Translations under genes and position numbers: made by a program
The notes under the pieces: model-generated
Told to the model about the DNA's origin: nothing
Databases searched by the model: none
Seen by the model: only the letters and a program-made list of their open reading frames with translations
Source of the DNA: Streptomyces sp. WZ-12
Lineage (GTDB): Bacteria; Actinomycetota; Actinomycetes; Streptomycetales; Streptomycetaceae
Direction: 5' to 3'
Length of the DNA stretch: 64,000 bases
NCBI RefSeq assembly: GCF_028898845.1
Contig: NZ_CP118574.1
Coordinates: 4,499,001-4,563,000, forward strand
Shown here: piece by piece, positions 17,841 through 26,104 of the stretch
How the letters are laid out: every line of letters begins with the position of its first letter
Position numbering within the stretch: position 1 is the first letter of the stretch

Positions 17841-18577
17841 CGGCCCCCGGGCGGCGGCACACCGGCTCCGCCGCCCGGCCCCGTCCGCCCCGAGGTGCCG
17901 CCCTCGATCGAGCAGGGGCCCCCGTCCCCGTCCGCCGACCCGACGCGGGCCGCCGGGGTCAGCGGCCAGCACGCGAGGCCCATCGCCAGGGCGATGGCGT
18001 GCCCGAAGTCGGTGAAGGTCGCGCCGGTCGCCAGCGGCACCCCGAAGAAGGCCAGCACCCCGACGAGGTAGACGTAGCGCCACGGCGGCGGCAGCCGGTA
18101 GGTCAGCACGCCGGCCGCGGCGGCCAGCCCGTAGGAGACGCCGATGTCCACGACGTGGGTCATCGAGCGCGGCAGCCGGTGGCCCTCGATGGCCAGCAGC
18201 ACCAGTTCCTGACTGGCCAGGGTGGCCGCGATGTGCGCCGCGCCGACCGTCAGCAGCCAGCGCCAACTCCCCATCCAGCGCTCGACGTTGGCGTGCACCA
18301 GCTCGAACATCACCGCGTACAGCAGGAACGAGCCCGGCTGCTCGATCCAGAACCCGCTGATCAGCAGCGCCGGCACCGGGTGCTCGTTCAGCTCGTGGAT
18401 GTTGCTGCTGTTGCGGTGCAGGAGGAACTGCTCAAGGCCCTCGGAGGCCGAGGCGATCACCAGGCTGGTGATCCCGATGATCAGCAGCCAGATGTGGGTC
18501 CCGGGCGTCGACCGCACCCAGTCCCACACCCACTCCTTCGCCCGGACCGCCAGGACCCGGGGCGGCGGTGGCTTCAT
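17831..18577 (-). CDS. Rhomboid-like integral membrane protein
   Basis: A 248-residue protein with about six membrane helices between residues 25 and 215. Rhomboid hallmarks are present: FELVHANVERWMG (the His/Asn helix), DIGVSYG (GxSxG-like, candidate serine nucleophile) and DFGHAIALAMG (candidate catalytic His). It may therefore be an intramembrane serine protease, although actinobacterial 'rhomboid-like' proteins are largely uncharacterised. The ATG at 18577 follows GAGGAG and overlaps the stop of the Lrp gene (ATGA), so both are made from one mRNA. The C-terminal tail is Gly/Pro-rich and ends inside the convergent HAD gene. Confidence 0.82.
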   Translation of the reverse strand: MKPPPPRVLAVRAKEWVWDWVRSTPGTHIWLLIIGITSLVIASASEGLEQFLLHRNSSNIHELNEHPVPALLISGFWIEQPGSFLLYAVMFELVHANVERWMGSWRWLLTVGAAHIAATLASQELVLLAIEGHRLPRSMTHVVDIGVSYGLAAAAGVLTYRLPPPWRYVYLVGVLAFFGVPLATGATFTDFGHAIALAMGLACWPLTPAARVGSADGDGGPCSIEGGTSGRTGPGGGAGVPPPGGRQE

Positions 18578-19590
18578 CGGCGGCTCCTCGTCGTGACCGG
18601 GGCGAGGTAGGGGCCCGGACCCTTGATGTGCCGGATCCGGGGCGCGCTCTCCATCGTCCGCACGCCGGGCAGGGCCGCGATCCGGGTCGTCAGGTAGGTG
18701 TAGAGCGCGCCGGTGTCCCGGCACAGGATGGACGCGAAGAGGTTGTGCGGCCCGGTGGTGGCACCGGCGAACGCGACCTCCGGGTGCGCCGCCAACGCCT
18801 CGCCGGTGGCGGCGAGTTCGGCGGGCGCGACCGACAGCCACAGGGCGACCATCACGCCGTATCCGTACTCGTGCTGAGCGTAGTCGACGTCGTAGTACAG
18901 GACGCCGTCCGACCGGAGGGATTCCAGCCGGCGGCGGACGGTGGTGGGCGACCAGCCGGTGACCGCGGCCAGTTCGGCGAGCGGGGCGCGGCCGTCCCGG
19001 CCCAGCGCCTCGAACAGCCGGCGGTCGGCGTCCGAGAGCACCACCGGCCCGTCGAGCGGCCGGGGCGGCGGCGGGCTCAGCCGGGCCACCTCCTCCCCGG
19101 TCAACGCGCCGGACTTGCTGACCGCGCTCTGCGGGCCGCCGTAGAACTCGTGCAGCAGGCAGTGCGCGGTCACCCCGACCACGCTGGGGGTGCGCGGCAG
19201 CTTCTGGAGCAGCAGCGCGTCGCTGTGCTCGCTGCTGGACGCCCGGCACACCGCGGCGATCTCGGTGCCGCCGGACATCAGGCTGACCCAGGAGGTGTCC
19301 GAGCGGCGGGCCAGCGCCTCGGCGACCGGCAGCGCGGCGTCCGGCGCGCACTGCACCCGCACCATCCACTCCACCTCGCCCAGCGCCCGCGGCTCGGCCA
19401 GTCCCAGCACCCGGAACGCGCCGGAGCCGCGGTGCCGGGTGTAGCGCCGGGCGATGGTCTGGTCGGAGACGCCCAGCACCGCGGCGATCCGGCTGAAGGG
19501 AGCCCGGCCGTCGGTCTGGAGGGCCTGGATGAGCCGGCGGTCCAGGTCGTCGAACGGCGCGGGCCGGGGGGCGGAACCGTCGGTTTTCAC
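18574..19590 (-). CDS. Lrp/AsnC family regulator with duplicated HTH-AsnC units
   Basis: A 338-residue protein, about twice the usual Lrp length (about 150). Two complete units are visible: an HTH at residues 15-55 (ALQTDGRAPFSRIAAVLGVS) with its AsnC ligand half, then a second HTH at about 185-225 (ALGRDGRAPLAELAAVTGWS) with a second AsnC half. Lrp proteins respond to amino acids. The GTG start has TAGCCT 6 nt upstream, so it is probably leaderless. It is divergent from the 14-TM exporter 145 bp away, a typical regulator-exporter arrangement, and is coupled to the rhomboid-like gene. Confidence 0.9.
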   Translation of the reverse strand: MKTDGSAPRPAPFDDLDRRLIQALQTDGRAPFSRIAAVLGVSDQTIARRYTRHRGSGAFRVLGLAEPRALGEVEWMVRVQCAPDAALPVAEALARRSDTSWVSLMSGGTEIAAVCRASSSEHSDALLLQKLPRTPSVVGVTAHCLLHEFYGGPQSAVSKSGALTGEEVARLSPPPPRPLDGPVVLSDADRRLFEALGRDGRAPLAELAAVTGWSPTTVRRRLESLRSDGVLYYDVDYAQHEYGYGVMVALWLSVAPAELAATGEALAAHPEVAFAGATTGPHNLFASILCRDTGALYTYLTTRIAALPGVRTMESAPRIRHIKGPGPYLAPVTTRSRR

Positions 19591-19735
19591 CGTTGGAGGC
19601 TAACCCGTGTCGGATTGCGCCGTCGGCAGCGCCGTGGCTGGGGAAGCGGGCCGGGCCCGGCGGAGAGTGGACCACCGGCCGGGCGCCCTGCCCGGCCGTC
19701 GTGATGACGCGCACCACCCAACGGAGGAAATGATC

Positions 19736-21307
19736 ATGCGGTACGCACCCGGGAGCGGGCCCGGAGGGGGCGGCGACGGCCGGGCCCCCAGGGCGCGCGG
19801 CAAATGGTGGCCCCTGGTGGCCATCACCCTCGGCAACTTCATGCTGCTCGTCGACGTGACGATCGTGAACACCGCGCTGCCCAAGATCGCCGACGGCCTG
19901 GGCGCCTCGTTCACCTCCCTCCAGTGGGTGCTGGACGCCTATGCGCTGGCGCTGGCCGCGCTGTTGATGGTGGCGGGCTCGGCGGCCGACCTCTTCGGGC
20001 GCCGCCGCGTCTACGTCGGCGGCCTGGTGCTGTTCGCCCTCGCCTCGCTGGCCTGCGGGCTGGCGCCCGGCGCGGACCTGCTGGTCACGGCCCGGGTCGT
20101 GCAGGGCGTCGGCGCGGCGGCGATGTTCGCCAGCAACACCCCGCTGCTGATGGCCGCCTACCAGGGCCGGGACCGCGGCGTGGCGTTCGGCATCTGGGGC
20201 GGCACCAGCGGGGCGGCGGCCGCGGTCGGCCCCGTCCTGGGCGGGATGCTCACCGAGTGGACCGACTGGCGGGCGATCTTCCTGGTCAACCTGCCGCTGA
20301 CCGCGATCGCCGTCTGGCTGTCCCTGCGGCACCTGAACGAGTCCTACGGCGACCCCGACCGCGCGCGCGGCGGTGCGGGCGGCCGGTCCGCCCTCGCCCG
20401 CATCGACTGGCCGGGCGCCCTCTCCTTCACGCTCTGCGCGGGCGCGCTGACCTACGGGCTGATGCGCGGCGGCGAGCACGGCTGGACGGAGACCGGAACG
20501 CTGACCTCGCTGGCGCTCGCCGTCCTGGCGCTGCTGGTGTTCGTGGTGGCGGAACGGCGCACCGCCGCCCCGCTGTTGGACCTCCGGCTGCTGCGCCGCC
20601 CGTCGTTCGCGGTGCTGATGGCGGCGGCGCTGCTGATGCAGGCGGCGGCCTTCCCGTACCTGACGTTCGTGGGCCTGTGGGCGCAGAACCTGCTCGGCCT
20701 CAGCCCGATCGGGGCCGGGCTGGCGGTGACGCCGATGGCGCTGATGTCCCTGTTGGTCGGCGTCTTCGGCGGCCGGTGGCTACAGCGCCTGGCGCCCCAA
20801 CTCCCGCTCGGCATCGGCGTGTTGCTGATCGGCGCGGGCGGGCTGCTGCACGCCGCGCTGCTCGGCACCGGGTCCGACTGGGCGACCCTCATCCCCGGCC
20901 TGGCGGTGAGCGGGCTCGGCGTCGGCGCGGCGATGCCGGTGCTGGTGTCGGCGGCGCTGGGCGCGGCCCCGCCGCAGCGGGCCGGGATGGCGAGCGGGGC
21001 GGTGAACACCTTCCGCCAGCTCGGGTTCGCGTTCGGCATCGCCGTCCTGGGGACGGTCTTCAGCAGCGCGCTGAGCGACTCCGGGGCCGCGGCGGGCGGC
21101 CGGGGCGCGCTCGCCGCCGGCTACCTCTCCGGGCTGCGGGAGATCACGTTGATCTCCGGTCTGGTGGCGGTCGTCACCGGCCTGTTGGTCCTCGCGGTGG
21201 TCCGGCGCGCGCCGCGCGCGGAAGACGGGCCCGCATCCGGCTCCCGTACGGGCGGCCGGCACGCGCAGGGCGCGCCCACGGGCGAGCGGGCGCCGGCCAC
21301 GGCATGA
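19736..21307 (+). CDS. MFS exporter, DHA2 (EmrB/QacA) family
   Basis: A 523-residue drug:proton antiporter-like protein with 14 predicted helices between residues 25 and 500. Family motifs: motif A-like GSAADLFGRRRVYVGG, motif C-type GPVLGGMLTEWTDWRAIF, and the D1-type NTALPKIADGL. It exports toxic or antibiotic compounds in characterised relatives; the substrate is unknown. The ATG at 19736 lies 8 nt after GGAGG; another ATG six bases earlier is too close. It is probably controlled by the divergent double-Lrp protein. A strong hairpin follows. Confidence 0.93.
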   Translation: MRYAPGSGPGGGGDGRAPRARGKWWPLVAITLGNFMLLVDVTIVNTALPKIADGLGASFTSLQWVLDAYALALAALLMVAGSAADLFGRRRVYVGGLVLFALASLACGLAPGADLLVTARVVQGVGAAAMFASNTPLLMAAYQGRDRGVAFGIWGGTSGAAAAVGPVLGGMLTEWTDWRAIFLVNLPLTAIAVWLSLRHLNESYGDPDRARGGAGGRSALARIDWPGALSFTLCAGALTYGLMRGGEHGWTETGTLTSLALAVLALLVFVVAERRTAAPLLDLRLLRRPSFAVLMAAALLMQAAAFPYLTFVGLWAQNLLGLSPIGAGLAVTPMALMSLLVGVFGGRWLQRLAPQLPLGIGVLLIGAGGLLHAALLGTGSDWATLIPGLAVSGLGVGAAMPVLVSAALGAAPPQRAGMASGAVNTFRQLGFAFGIAVLGTVFSSALSDSGAAAGGRGALAAGYLSGLREITLISGLVAVVTGLLVLAVVRRAPRAEDGPASGSRTGGRHAQGAPTGERAPATA

Positions 21308-21314
21308 CCCCGTA

Positions 21315-21356
21315 GGACGGCCGTGCGGGTCGGCACCCGGAACCGCACGGCCGTCC
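21315..21356 (+). terminator. Terminator hairpin after MFS gene
   Basis: A perfect 14-bp inverted repeat (21315-21328 with 21343-21356, loop 14) begins 7 bp after the MFS stop codon. Confidence 0.72.
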
Positions 21357-21491
21357 GCGGTTCCGGGTTGCCGCCCTGGGCCCTGCGAACGATCGTCCCG
21401 GGGCGCCACCCCCAAGTCAATCCTCGGGTTTCCTTTCATATCCCTTAGCTGGGGCTTGGGTTGGCCTCGGACCGCGGGCTACCGTGGCCCG

Positions 21492-22490
21492 GTGACCCTC
21501 GACGATCTGCGGGCCTTCGTGGCCGTCTGCGAGGCGGGCAGCCTCAGCGCCGTCGCCCGCGACCTGGGCTGCACCCAGTCCGCCGTCAGCCAGCGCGTCA
21601 AGCGCCTCGAACGGGAGGCGGGCATCGGCCTGTTGGAGCGCCGGCCGCGCGGGGTGGCGCCGACCGCCGCGGGCCGCATCCTGCACCGCGCGGCCCTCGA
21701 CGGCCTGGGCACGCTGGACCTGGCGCTGCGCCGGCTCGCCGACATGCGCCGGGGCGACGGCGGGACGGTCCGGGTCACCACCGGCGCCACCACCGTCCGG
21801 CACTTCATGTCCGACGCGGTGGTGGCCTTCCGGGACCGGCAGCCGCACGTCAACTTGGAGTTCCACACCGAGAGTTCCAGCCGCCGCTGCTTCGAGGCGG
21901 TCGCGGACGGCGACTGTGACCTCGCCTGGATCACCATCGGCCCGCCCGTACGGGGCATCGAGCAGCACCCGGTGATCGGCCTGCCGTGGGTGCTCGCGGT
22001 GCGCGCCGACGATCCGCTGGCCGCCCGCGACCGCATCGAACCGGACGAACTCGCCGGCCTCCGCCTCATCCGGCTGCCGGAGAACTCCACCTCCCGGATG
22101 CGCCTCGACGGCCATCTCGGCCACCGGGAGGGGGCGTTGGGCCCTGTGGAACCCGGGGAAGAGGTGCCGGGGCCCAGCGCCACCAGCGTCGCCGACTGGG
22201 ACACCGCGCTGCTGCTCGCCGAGCTCGGCGTCGGCCCCGCCGTCGTCCCCCGCCTCCCCGGCCACCGGGCCACCGCCGGCCACCCGGGCCTGCGCCTGGT
22301 GCCGATACCGGCGCTGCCACCGCTGACGACCGGGTGGGCGGTGCGGCAGTGGGCGGCGCTCGGCCCGGCGGCGGTGGAGTTCGCCGAGACGGTGAACCGG
22401 TGGCTGACGGGCGGGACTTCGACCGCCGGACTCAGGCCGCCGGGCGCCGCCCCCGGGCTCCTGCCTCAGGCCCGCACGACCGGCTCCTGA
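21492..22490 (+). CDS. LysR family transcriptional regulator
   Basis: A 332-residue protein. The winged HTH occupies residues 1-60 (DLRAFVAVCEAGSLSAVARDLGCTQSAVSQRV) and the periplasmic-binding-protein-like effector domain about 85-300. LysR proteins usually activate a divergent or nearby gene when bound to a small metabolite. The GTG at 21492 was chosen because the HTH begins directly after it, and TACCGT lies 7 bp upstream as a leaderless-type -10; the longer frame adds residues without a ribosome site. The target is not evident: the upstream MFS gene ends in a terminator. Its tail overlaps the convergent MerR gene by 25 bp. Confidence 0.9.
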   Translation: MTLDDLRAFVAVCEAGSLSAVARDLGCTQSAVSQRVKRLEREAGIGLLERRPRGVAPTAAGRILHRAALDGLGTLDLALRRLADMRRGDGGTVRVTTGATTVRHFMSDAVVAFRDRQPHVNLEFHTESSSRRCFEAVADGDCDLAWITIGPPVRGIEQHPVIGLPWVLAVRADDPLAARDRIEPDELAGLRLIRLPENSTSRMRLDGHLGHREGALGPVEPGEEVPGPSATSVADWDTALLLAELGVGPAVVPRLPGHRATAGHPGLRLVPIPALPPLTTGWAVRQWAALGPAAVEFAETVNRWLTGGTSTAGLRPPGAAPGLLPQARTTGS

Positions 22491-23353
22491 ATCTCGGTGA
22501 CCCACTCCTCCTGGTCCTCCGGGCACTCCAGGTACAGCTCGCGGGCGTACCCGGCCGAGCGGTAGCCGTTGCCGTCGATCCAGCGCGCCAGGTGCTGCGC
22601 GGTCGGCATGATCCGGCTCATCGGGCCGCGGTGGACGACGGTCGCCGCGAGGTCGAGCCCCGGCAGCGTGACGACGTCGAAACCGGTCCCGGTCCGGCCA
22701 GTCGCAAAGACCCCGGCTCCGGGGTCATCTCCCCGCTCCCGCACGGCCCTTGCCAACTCCTCGCGGGTGACCACGCACCCGGCGTGCACCACGACCGCGT
22801 CCCCGGCGCCCTCCGGCGCGTCCTCGTAGTACGCGAGCCCGGGGCCGGCCGCGCTCACCCCGGCGGCGTCCAGCCGGCGCCCCAACTCCGCGTAGAGCGG
22901 CGCGATGACCGGGCCGATGTCCTCGGGGCCGTAGCTCACGGCGGTGCCGCTCAACTCGGCGAGCAGGACCGGTTCGGTGCGCTTGAGCACCACGTCGTCG
23001 ACGGACATGTGTCCCTCACTCTCGATCGACCGGAGCCTCGCCTCGACCTGCGCCAGCCGGGCCTCGGCCGCGCTCATCTCCGCCGCCAGCTCCGCCCTCC
23101 GCAGCCGCAGCATGCCGCGCAGCTCCGCCGCGTCCACCCGCTCGTCCAGGATGGCCGCCACCTGCTGGAGGCCGAACCCCAGGTCCTTGAGCGCGATGAT
23201 GCGGTTGAGCCGGGCGAGCTGGCCGGCCGCGTAGAAGCGGTAGCCGGTGACAGGGTCGGTACGGGCCGGCGGCAGCAGCCCGATCGCGTCGTAGTGGCGC
23301 AGCATCCGGGCCGATACCCGGCCGTACCGGGCGAAATCTCCGATGTTGAACAT
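22466..23353 (-). CDS. MerR family regulator with GyrI-like effector domain
   Basis: A 295-residue protein. The MerR winged HTH is at residues 1-70 (FNIGDFARYGRVSARMLRHYDAIGLLPPA), followed by a coiled-coil dimerisation helix (about 75-115) and a GyrI/BmrR-like C-terminal ligand domain (about 125-285) that binds lipophilic cations or drugs in relatives. The ATG at 23353 follows GGAGG by 5 nt. A TTGACCTTGACAC element just upstream suggests autoregulation. No exporter target is adjacent on this strand. Confidence 0.92.
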   Translation of the reverse strand: MFNIGDFARYGRVSARMLRHYDAIGLLPPARTDPVTGYRFYAAGQLARLNRIIALKDLGFGLQQVAAILDERVDAAELRGMLRLRRAELAAEMSAAEARLAQVEARLRSIESEGHMSVDDVVLKRTEPVLLAELSGTAVSYGPEDIGPVIAPLYAELGRRLDAAGVSAAGPGLAYYEDAPEGAGDAVVVHAGCVVTREELARAVRERGDDPGAGVFATGRTGTGFDVVTLPGLDLAATVVHRGPMSRIMPTAQHLARWIDGNGYRSAGYARELYLECPEDQEEWVTEIQEPVVRA

Positions 23354-23373
23354 GACGCCTCCCAGTCGAGCGG

Positions 23374-23395
23374 TTTCCACAGTGTCAAGGTCAAC
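23374..23395 (-). promoter_or_regulatory. Candidate MerR-type promoter/operator
   Basis: Upstream of the MerR start the minus strand reads GTTGACCTTGACACTGTGG. CCTTGACAC with a long spacer to the start region is common in autoregulated MerR promoters of actinomycetes. The dyad is imperfect, so the assignment is tentative. Confidence 0.4.
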
Positions 23396-23706
23396 GCCCG
23401 CCGCCCGCACACCGGAAAGACGGGCGCACGCACACCCAGAGGACCGGCGCAACCGCAGCGGAACGCCCGGATCCGGTCACCGTCCGCCGGCATCCCCGCA
23501 GCACGGAGCGACCGGCCCGCGCACTTCGGCCCGCACACTCCGGCCGACGATGGCAGCATCGCGTCAAGTCCGGTCCGCAAAGCGTCAATGAAGCGTCATG
23601 GAGCGGCCGTAGGCCCCCCGCAGCGGGCATAGCGTCAGTGCCCGAGCCCCGGCAAGCGCACAGTCCACCAACGGTCCGGGGCCGCCGTCCCGTCGAGGAG
23701 AACGAC

Positions 23707-24177
23707 GTGTCCCACCATCACCCCGCGGAAGACCCCGAGCCTGCTGATCGCGTCCCGGCCGGACCTCTCTTCGTCCCCGTCCGGTCGGGACCCGCGGGCT
23801 GTACCGCCCGCCTGTTCCGCACGCCGCTCGGCGGCCGCACGGCCGTCGGCTTCACCTCGCTTCAGCGGCTGGCCGAGGTTCTCGGCGGCGGCCAGCCCTG
23901 GGTGCGGCTCTCCGAGCCCGCGCTGCGCGCGCTGACCGAGCCCGTCGGCGCGACCACCGTGACCGTCGACCCGCGCTTCACCCCCGACCTCGCGCGGGAC
24001 GGCCGGACCTTCCCCGACCTCGCGCACGATCCGCGGCCGGTCCGCGACGTCGCCCGCGACCCGCGGCTGACCGCCGACCTGCCCCGCGAACCGCGCCTGG
24101 CCCCCGACGTCCTGCGCGAGCCCCGCCTCACCCCCGCACCGCGCATCCCCCGTAGCCCTCGCCTACGGGCCGTCTGA
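23707..24177 (+). CDS. SAV_915-type protein with C-terminal decapeptide repeats
   Basis: A 156-residue protein. The N-terminal 90 residues resemble the small SseB-like SAV_915 family (GPLFVPVRSGPAG, RTAVGFTSLQRLAEVLG, LSEPALRALTEPVG), whose function is unknown. The C-terminal third is an array of about six 10-residue units of the form (D/E)PRLxxDLxR, spanning about 23970-24150 in the DNA. The GTG at 23707 lies 6 nt after GAGGAG. The lysA-type gene starts 18 bp downstream, so the two form an operon. The charged Pro/Arg repeat tail looks unstructured; no enzymatic residues are seen. Confidence 0.75.
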   Translation: MSHHHPAEDPEPADRVPAGPLFVPVRSGPAGCTARLFRTPLGGRTAVGFTSLQRLAEVLGGGQPWVRLSEPALRALTEPVGATTVTVDPRFTPDLARDGRTFPDLAHDPRPVRDVARDPRLTADLPREPRLAPDVLREPRLTPAPRIPRSPRLRAV

Positions 24178-24195
24178 GGAAGCGGCATCCCCACC

Positions 24196-25584
24196 ATGAG
24201 CCACACCACCCTGCCCCGGACGGCCGGCACCCCGGCAACGCCCGCACCGCGCACGACGGCCCCGCGCCCGTCCGCTTCCCCGGACGCCGACGCGCTCGCC
24301 ATCTGGCCCGCCTCCACCGTGCCCCTGGCCGACGAGGACCTCTCCCTCGGCGGCGTCGCGCTCACCGAACTCGCCGACCACTTCGGCACCCCCGCCTACA
24401 TCCTGGACGAGGACGAGGTGCGCAGCCGCTGCCGCGCCTACCTCCGCGCCTTCCCCGACACCGACGTCTACTACGCGGCCAAGGCGTTCCTGTGCCGCGC
24501 CATGGCGCACTGGGTCGCGGAGGAGGGCCTGGGCCTGGACGTCTGCTCCGCCGGCGAGTTGGAACTCGCCGTCACCACCGGCTTCCCGCCCGAGCGCATC
24601 GTGCTGCACGGCAACGCCAAGAGCCCCGCCGACCTGCGGGCCGCGCTGCGGCTCGGCGTCGGCCGGATCGTCATCGACAGCACCTCCGAGATCGCCCGGC
24701 TGGCCGCCGCGGTCCCGGTGGGCAGCCGGCAGAAGGTGCTGATCCGGGTCGTCCCAGGCATCGCCGCCGGCGGCCACGCCAAGATCCGCACCGGCACCGA
24801 GGACCAGAAGTTCGGGCTGTCCCTCGCCGACGGCTCCGCCCAGCACGCCATCACCCGCGTCCTGGGCCAACCGCGCCTCGAACTCGTCGGCCTGCACTGC
24901 CACTTGGGCTCCCAGATCACCGCCGTCAAGCCCTACCTCTCGGCCGTGCGCCGGCTGGTCGGCCTGCTGGCCCGGGTCCACGAGCAGCACGGCGTGATCC
25001 TGCCCGAGCTGGACCTCGGCGGCGGCCACGGCGTCGCGTACCGCCCGGGCGAGCCCACCCTCGACGTGGACAGCCTCGCCACCAAGGTCCGCGCCGAACT
25101 CGCCGGCGGCTGCGCGGCGGCCGGCCTTCCGGTGCCCCGGCTGGCCATCGAGCCGGGCCGCGCCATCGTCGGCCCCGCGGGCGTCGTCCTCTACCGGGTG
25201 CTCGCCGTCAAGCGCACCGGCTCCACCACCTTCGTCGCGGTGGACGGCGGGATGAGCGACAACCCCCGGCCCGCGCTCTACGGGGTCCGCTACGCGCCCC
25301 GGTTGGTCGGCCGCCACTCGGCCGCCGCGACCGAACCGGTCACCGTCGTGGGCCGGCACTGCGAGGCCGGCGACGTGCTCGCCTCCGACGTCCAACTGCC
25401 CTCCGACGTCCGCCCCGGCGACCTGCTCGCGGTCCCCGTGGCCGGCGCGTACCACCTGTCGATGGCCTCCGGCTACAACCTCGTCGGCCGCCCGCCGGTC
25501 GTCGCGGTCACCTCGGGCCACGCCCGGCTCCTGGTCCGCCGGGAGTCCCTGGCGGACATCCAGGAGCGGGACATCGGGCTCTGA
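24196..25584 (+). CDS. lysA: Diaminopimelate decarboxylase-type PLP enzyme
   Basis: A 462-residue fold III PLP decarboxylase of the LysA family. The PLP lysine lies in YYAAKAFLC, with HCHLGSQ, GGGHG (phosphate loop), EPGR, VDGGMSDNPRP and HCEAGD (active-site Cys and acid from the partner subunit). This is the normal set for conversion of meso-diaminopimelate to lysine. The first about 50 residues are an Ala/Pro/Thr-rich extension absent from standard LysA. Streptomyces genomes often carry several LysA-like enzymes, so this may be a second copy with another role. It is in an operon with the SAV_915-type gene and is followed by a 12-bp tandem repeat. Confidence 0.9.
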   Translation: MSHTTLPRTAGTPATPAPRTTAPRPSASPDADALAIWPASTVPLADEDLSLGGVALTELADHFGTPAYILDEDEVRSRCRAYLRAFPDTDVYYAAKAFLCRAMAHWVAEEGLGLDVCSAGELELAVTTGFPPERIVLHGNAKSPADLRAALRLGVGRIVIDSTSEIARLAAAVPVGSRQKVLIRVVPGIAAGGHAKIRTGTEDQKFGLSLADGSAQHAITRVLGQPRLELVGLHCHLGSQITAVKPYLSAVRRLVGLLARVHEQHGVILPELDLGGGHGVAYRPGEPTLDVDSLATKVRAELAGGCAAAGLPVPRLAIEPGRAIVGPAGVVLYRVLAVKRTGSTTFVAVDGGMSDNPRPALYGVRYAPRLVGRHSAAATEPVTVVGRHCEAGDVLASDVQLPSDVRPGDLLAVPVAGAYHLSMASGYNLVGRPPVVAVTSGHARLLVRRESLADIQERDIGL

Positions 25585-25655
25585 TGCGGGCCCTGCCGCG
25601 CGGCCTGATGCGGGGCCTCAAGCGGGGCCTCAAGCGGGGCCTCAAGCAGGGCTGA
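25584..25655 (+). CDS. Possible 23-residue cationic peptide with RGLK repeats
   Basis: The ATG overlaps the lysA stop (TGATG), so ribosomes could restart here. The predicted peptide is MRALPRGLMRGLK followed by RGLK, RGLK and QG. It is strongly basic and amphipathic. It is written by a 12-bp unit (CGGGGCCTCAAG) repeated three times at 25611-25646. No ribosome site other than coupling is seen, and expression is unproven; it may only be a repeat after the gene. Confidence 0.25.
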   Translation: MRALPRGLMRGLKRGLKRGLKQG

Positions 25656-25701
25656 AGTGCCATCTGTTCAGGGCCCGCTCCCAGCGGTCCTGACCCCTGA
25701 C

Positions 25702-25744
25702 CCCCCGGTGGAGGCGCGCCTGTTCAAGGCCCCTCCACCGGGGG
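25702..25744. terminator. Bidirectional terminator hairpin between lysA and VOC gene
   Basis: A perfect 13-bp stem (25702-25714 with 25732-25744, loop 17) lies between the convergent lysA and VOC genes. The VOC stop codon falls in its loop. Confidence 0.65.
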
Positions 25745-25989
25745 CTTCACCGTCCGCGCGGTCACGGGAGCCGGCCCGGCCTCCACCGGGGGCATCGGCT
25801 CCCCGCCCGGGTTCCAGGCCGCCAGGAAGGCCGGCTGGCGGGCCAGATCGACCAGTTCGACCCGGGCGCCGATGCTCCCCACCCGGTGGTAGGCGAACGG
25901 CCGCCCGTAGGGGCACCCGCTGAACTCCTCCGGGAGCCCCGCCGCCGCCAGCCTCCGGCCGCCGTCCTCGATCGACCGCGTCCAGAACC
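25724..25989 (-). CDS. VOC family protein, 3' exon (after group II intron)
   Basis: This is the second part of a vicinal-oxygen-chelate (glyoxalase/bleomycin-resistance fold) gene. It reads FWTRSIEDGGRRLAAAGLP..., with the last metal-ligand Glu region in VGSIGARVELVDL and a Pro-rich tail. Joined to the 5' exon (28545-28779) at the intron ends, the codons run CTG G|GG TTC without a break, giving a 166-residue protein. Without splicing this half has no start codon or ribosome site of its own. Intact protein therefore depends on intron removal. Confidence 0.8.
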
Positions 25990-26030
25990 GTCGGGTAGGA
26001 CCGCCGCATTGCTGCGGCGGTCCCCCCTCA

Positions 26031-26066
26031 GAACCGGGCATGCCCGCTTTCCAGGCACCACGGCTC
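26031..26066 (-). ncRNA. Group II intron domain V
   Basis: On the minus strand the sequence runs from GAGCCGTGGTGCC through a GGAAAG turn to GCATGCCCGGTTC. This is the conserved 34-36-nt domain V hairpin with the AGC catalytic triad, the ribozyme core. It lies 40 bp before the 3' splice site. Confidence 0.9.
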
Positions 26067-26104
26067 AAGCAAGCCCCGAGGGCGACGAGGAATCCGCGTC
26101 GGCG

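Noticed and set aside
17831..20479. An 882-codon minus-strand frame through the rhomboid-like gene and beyond
   Set aside because: Only the last 248 codons are real. Upstream it runs out of frame through the Lrp gene.
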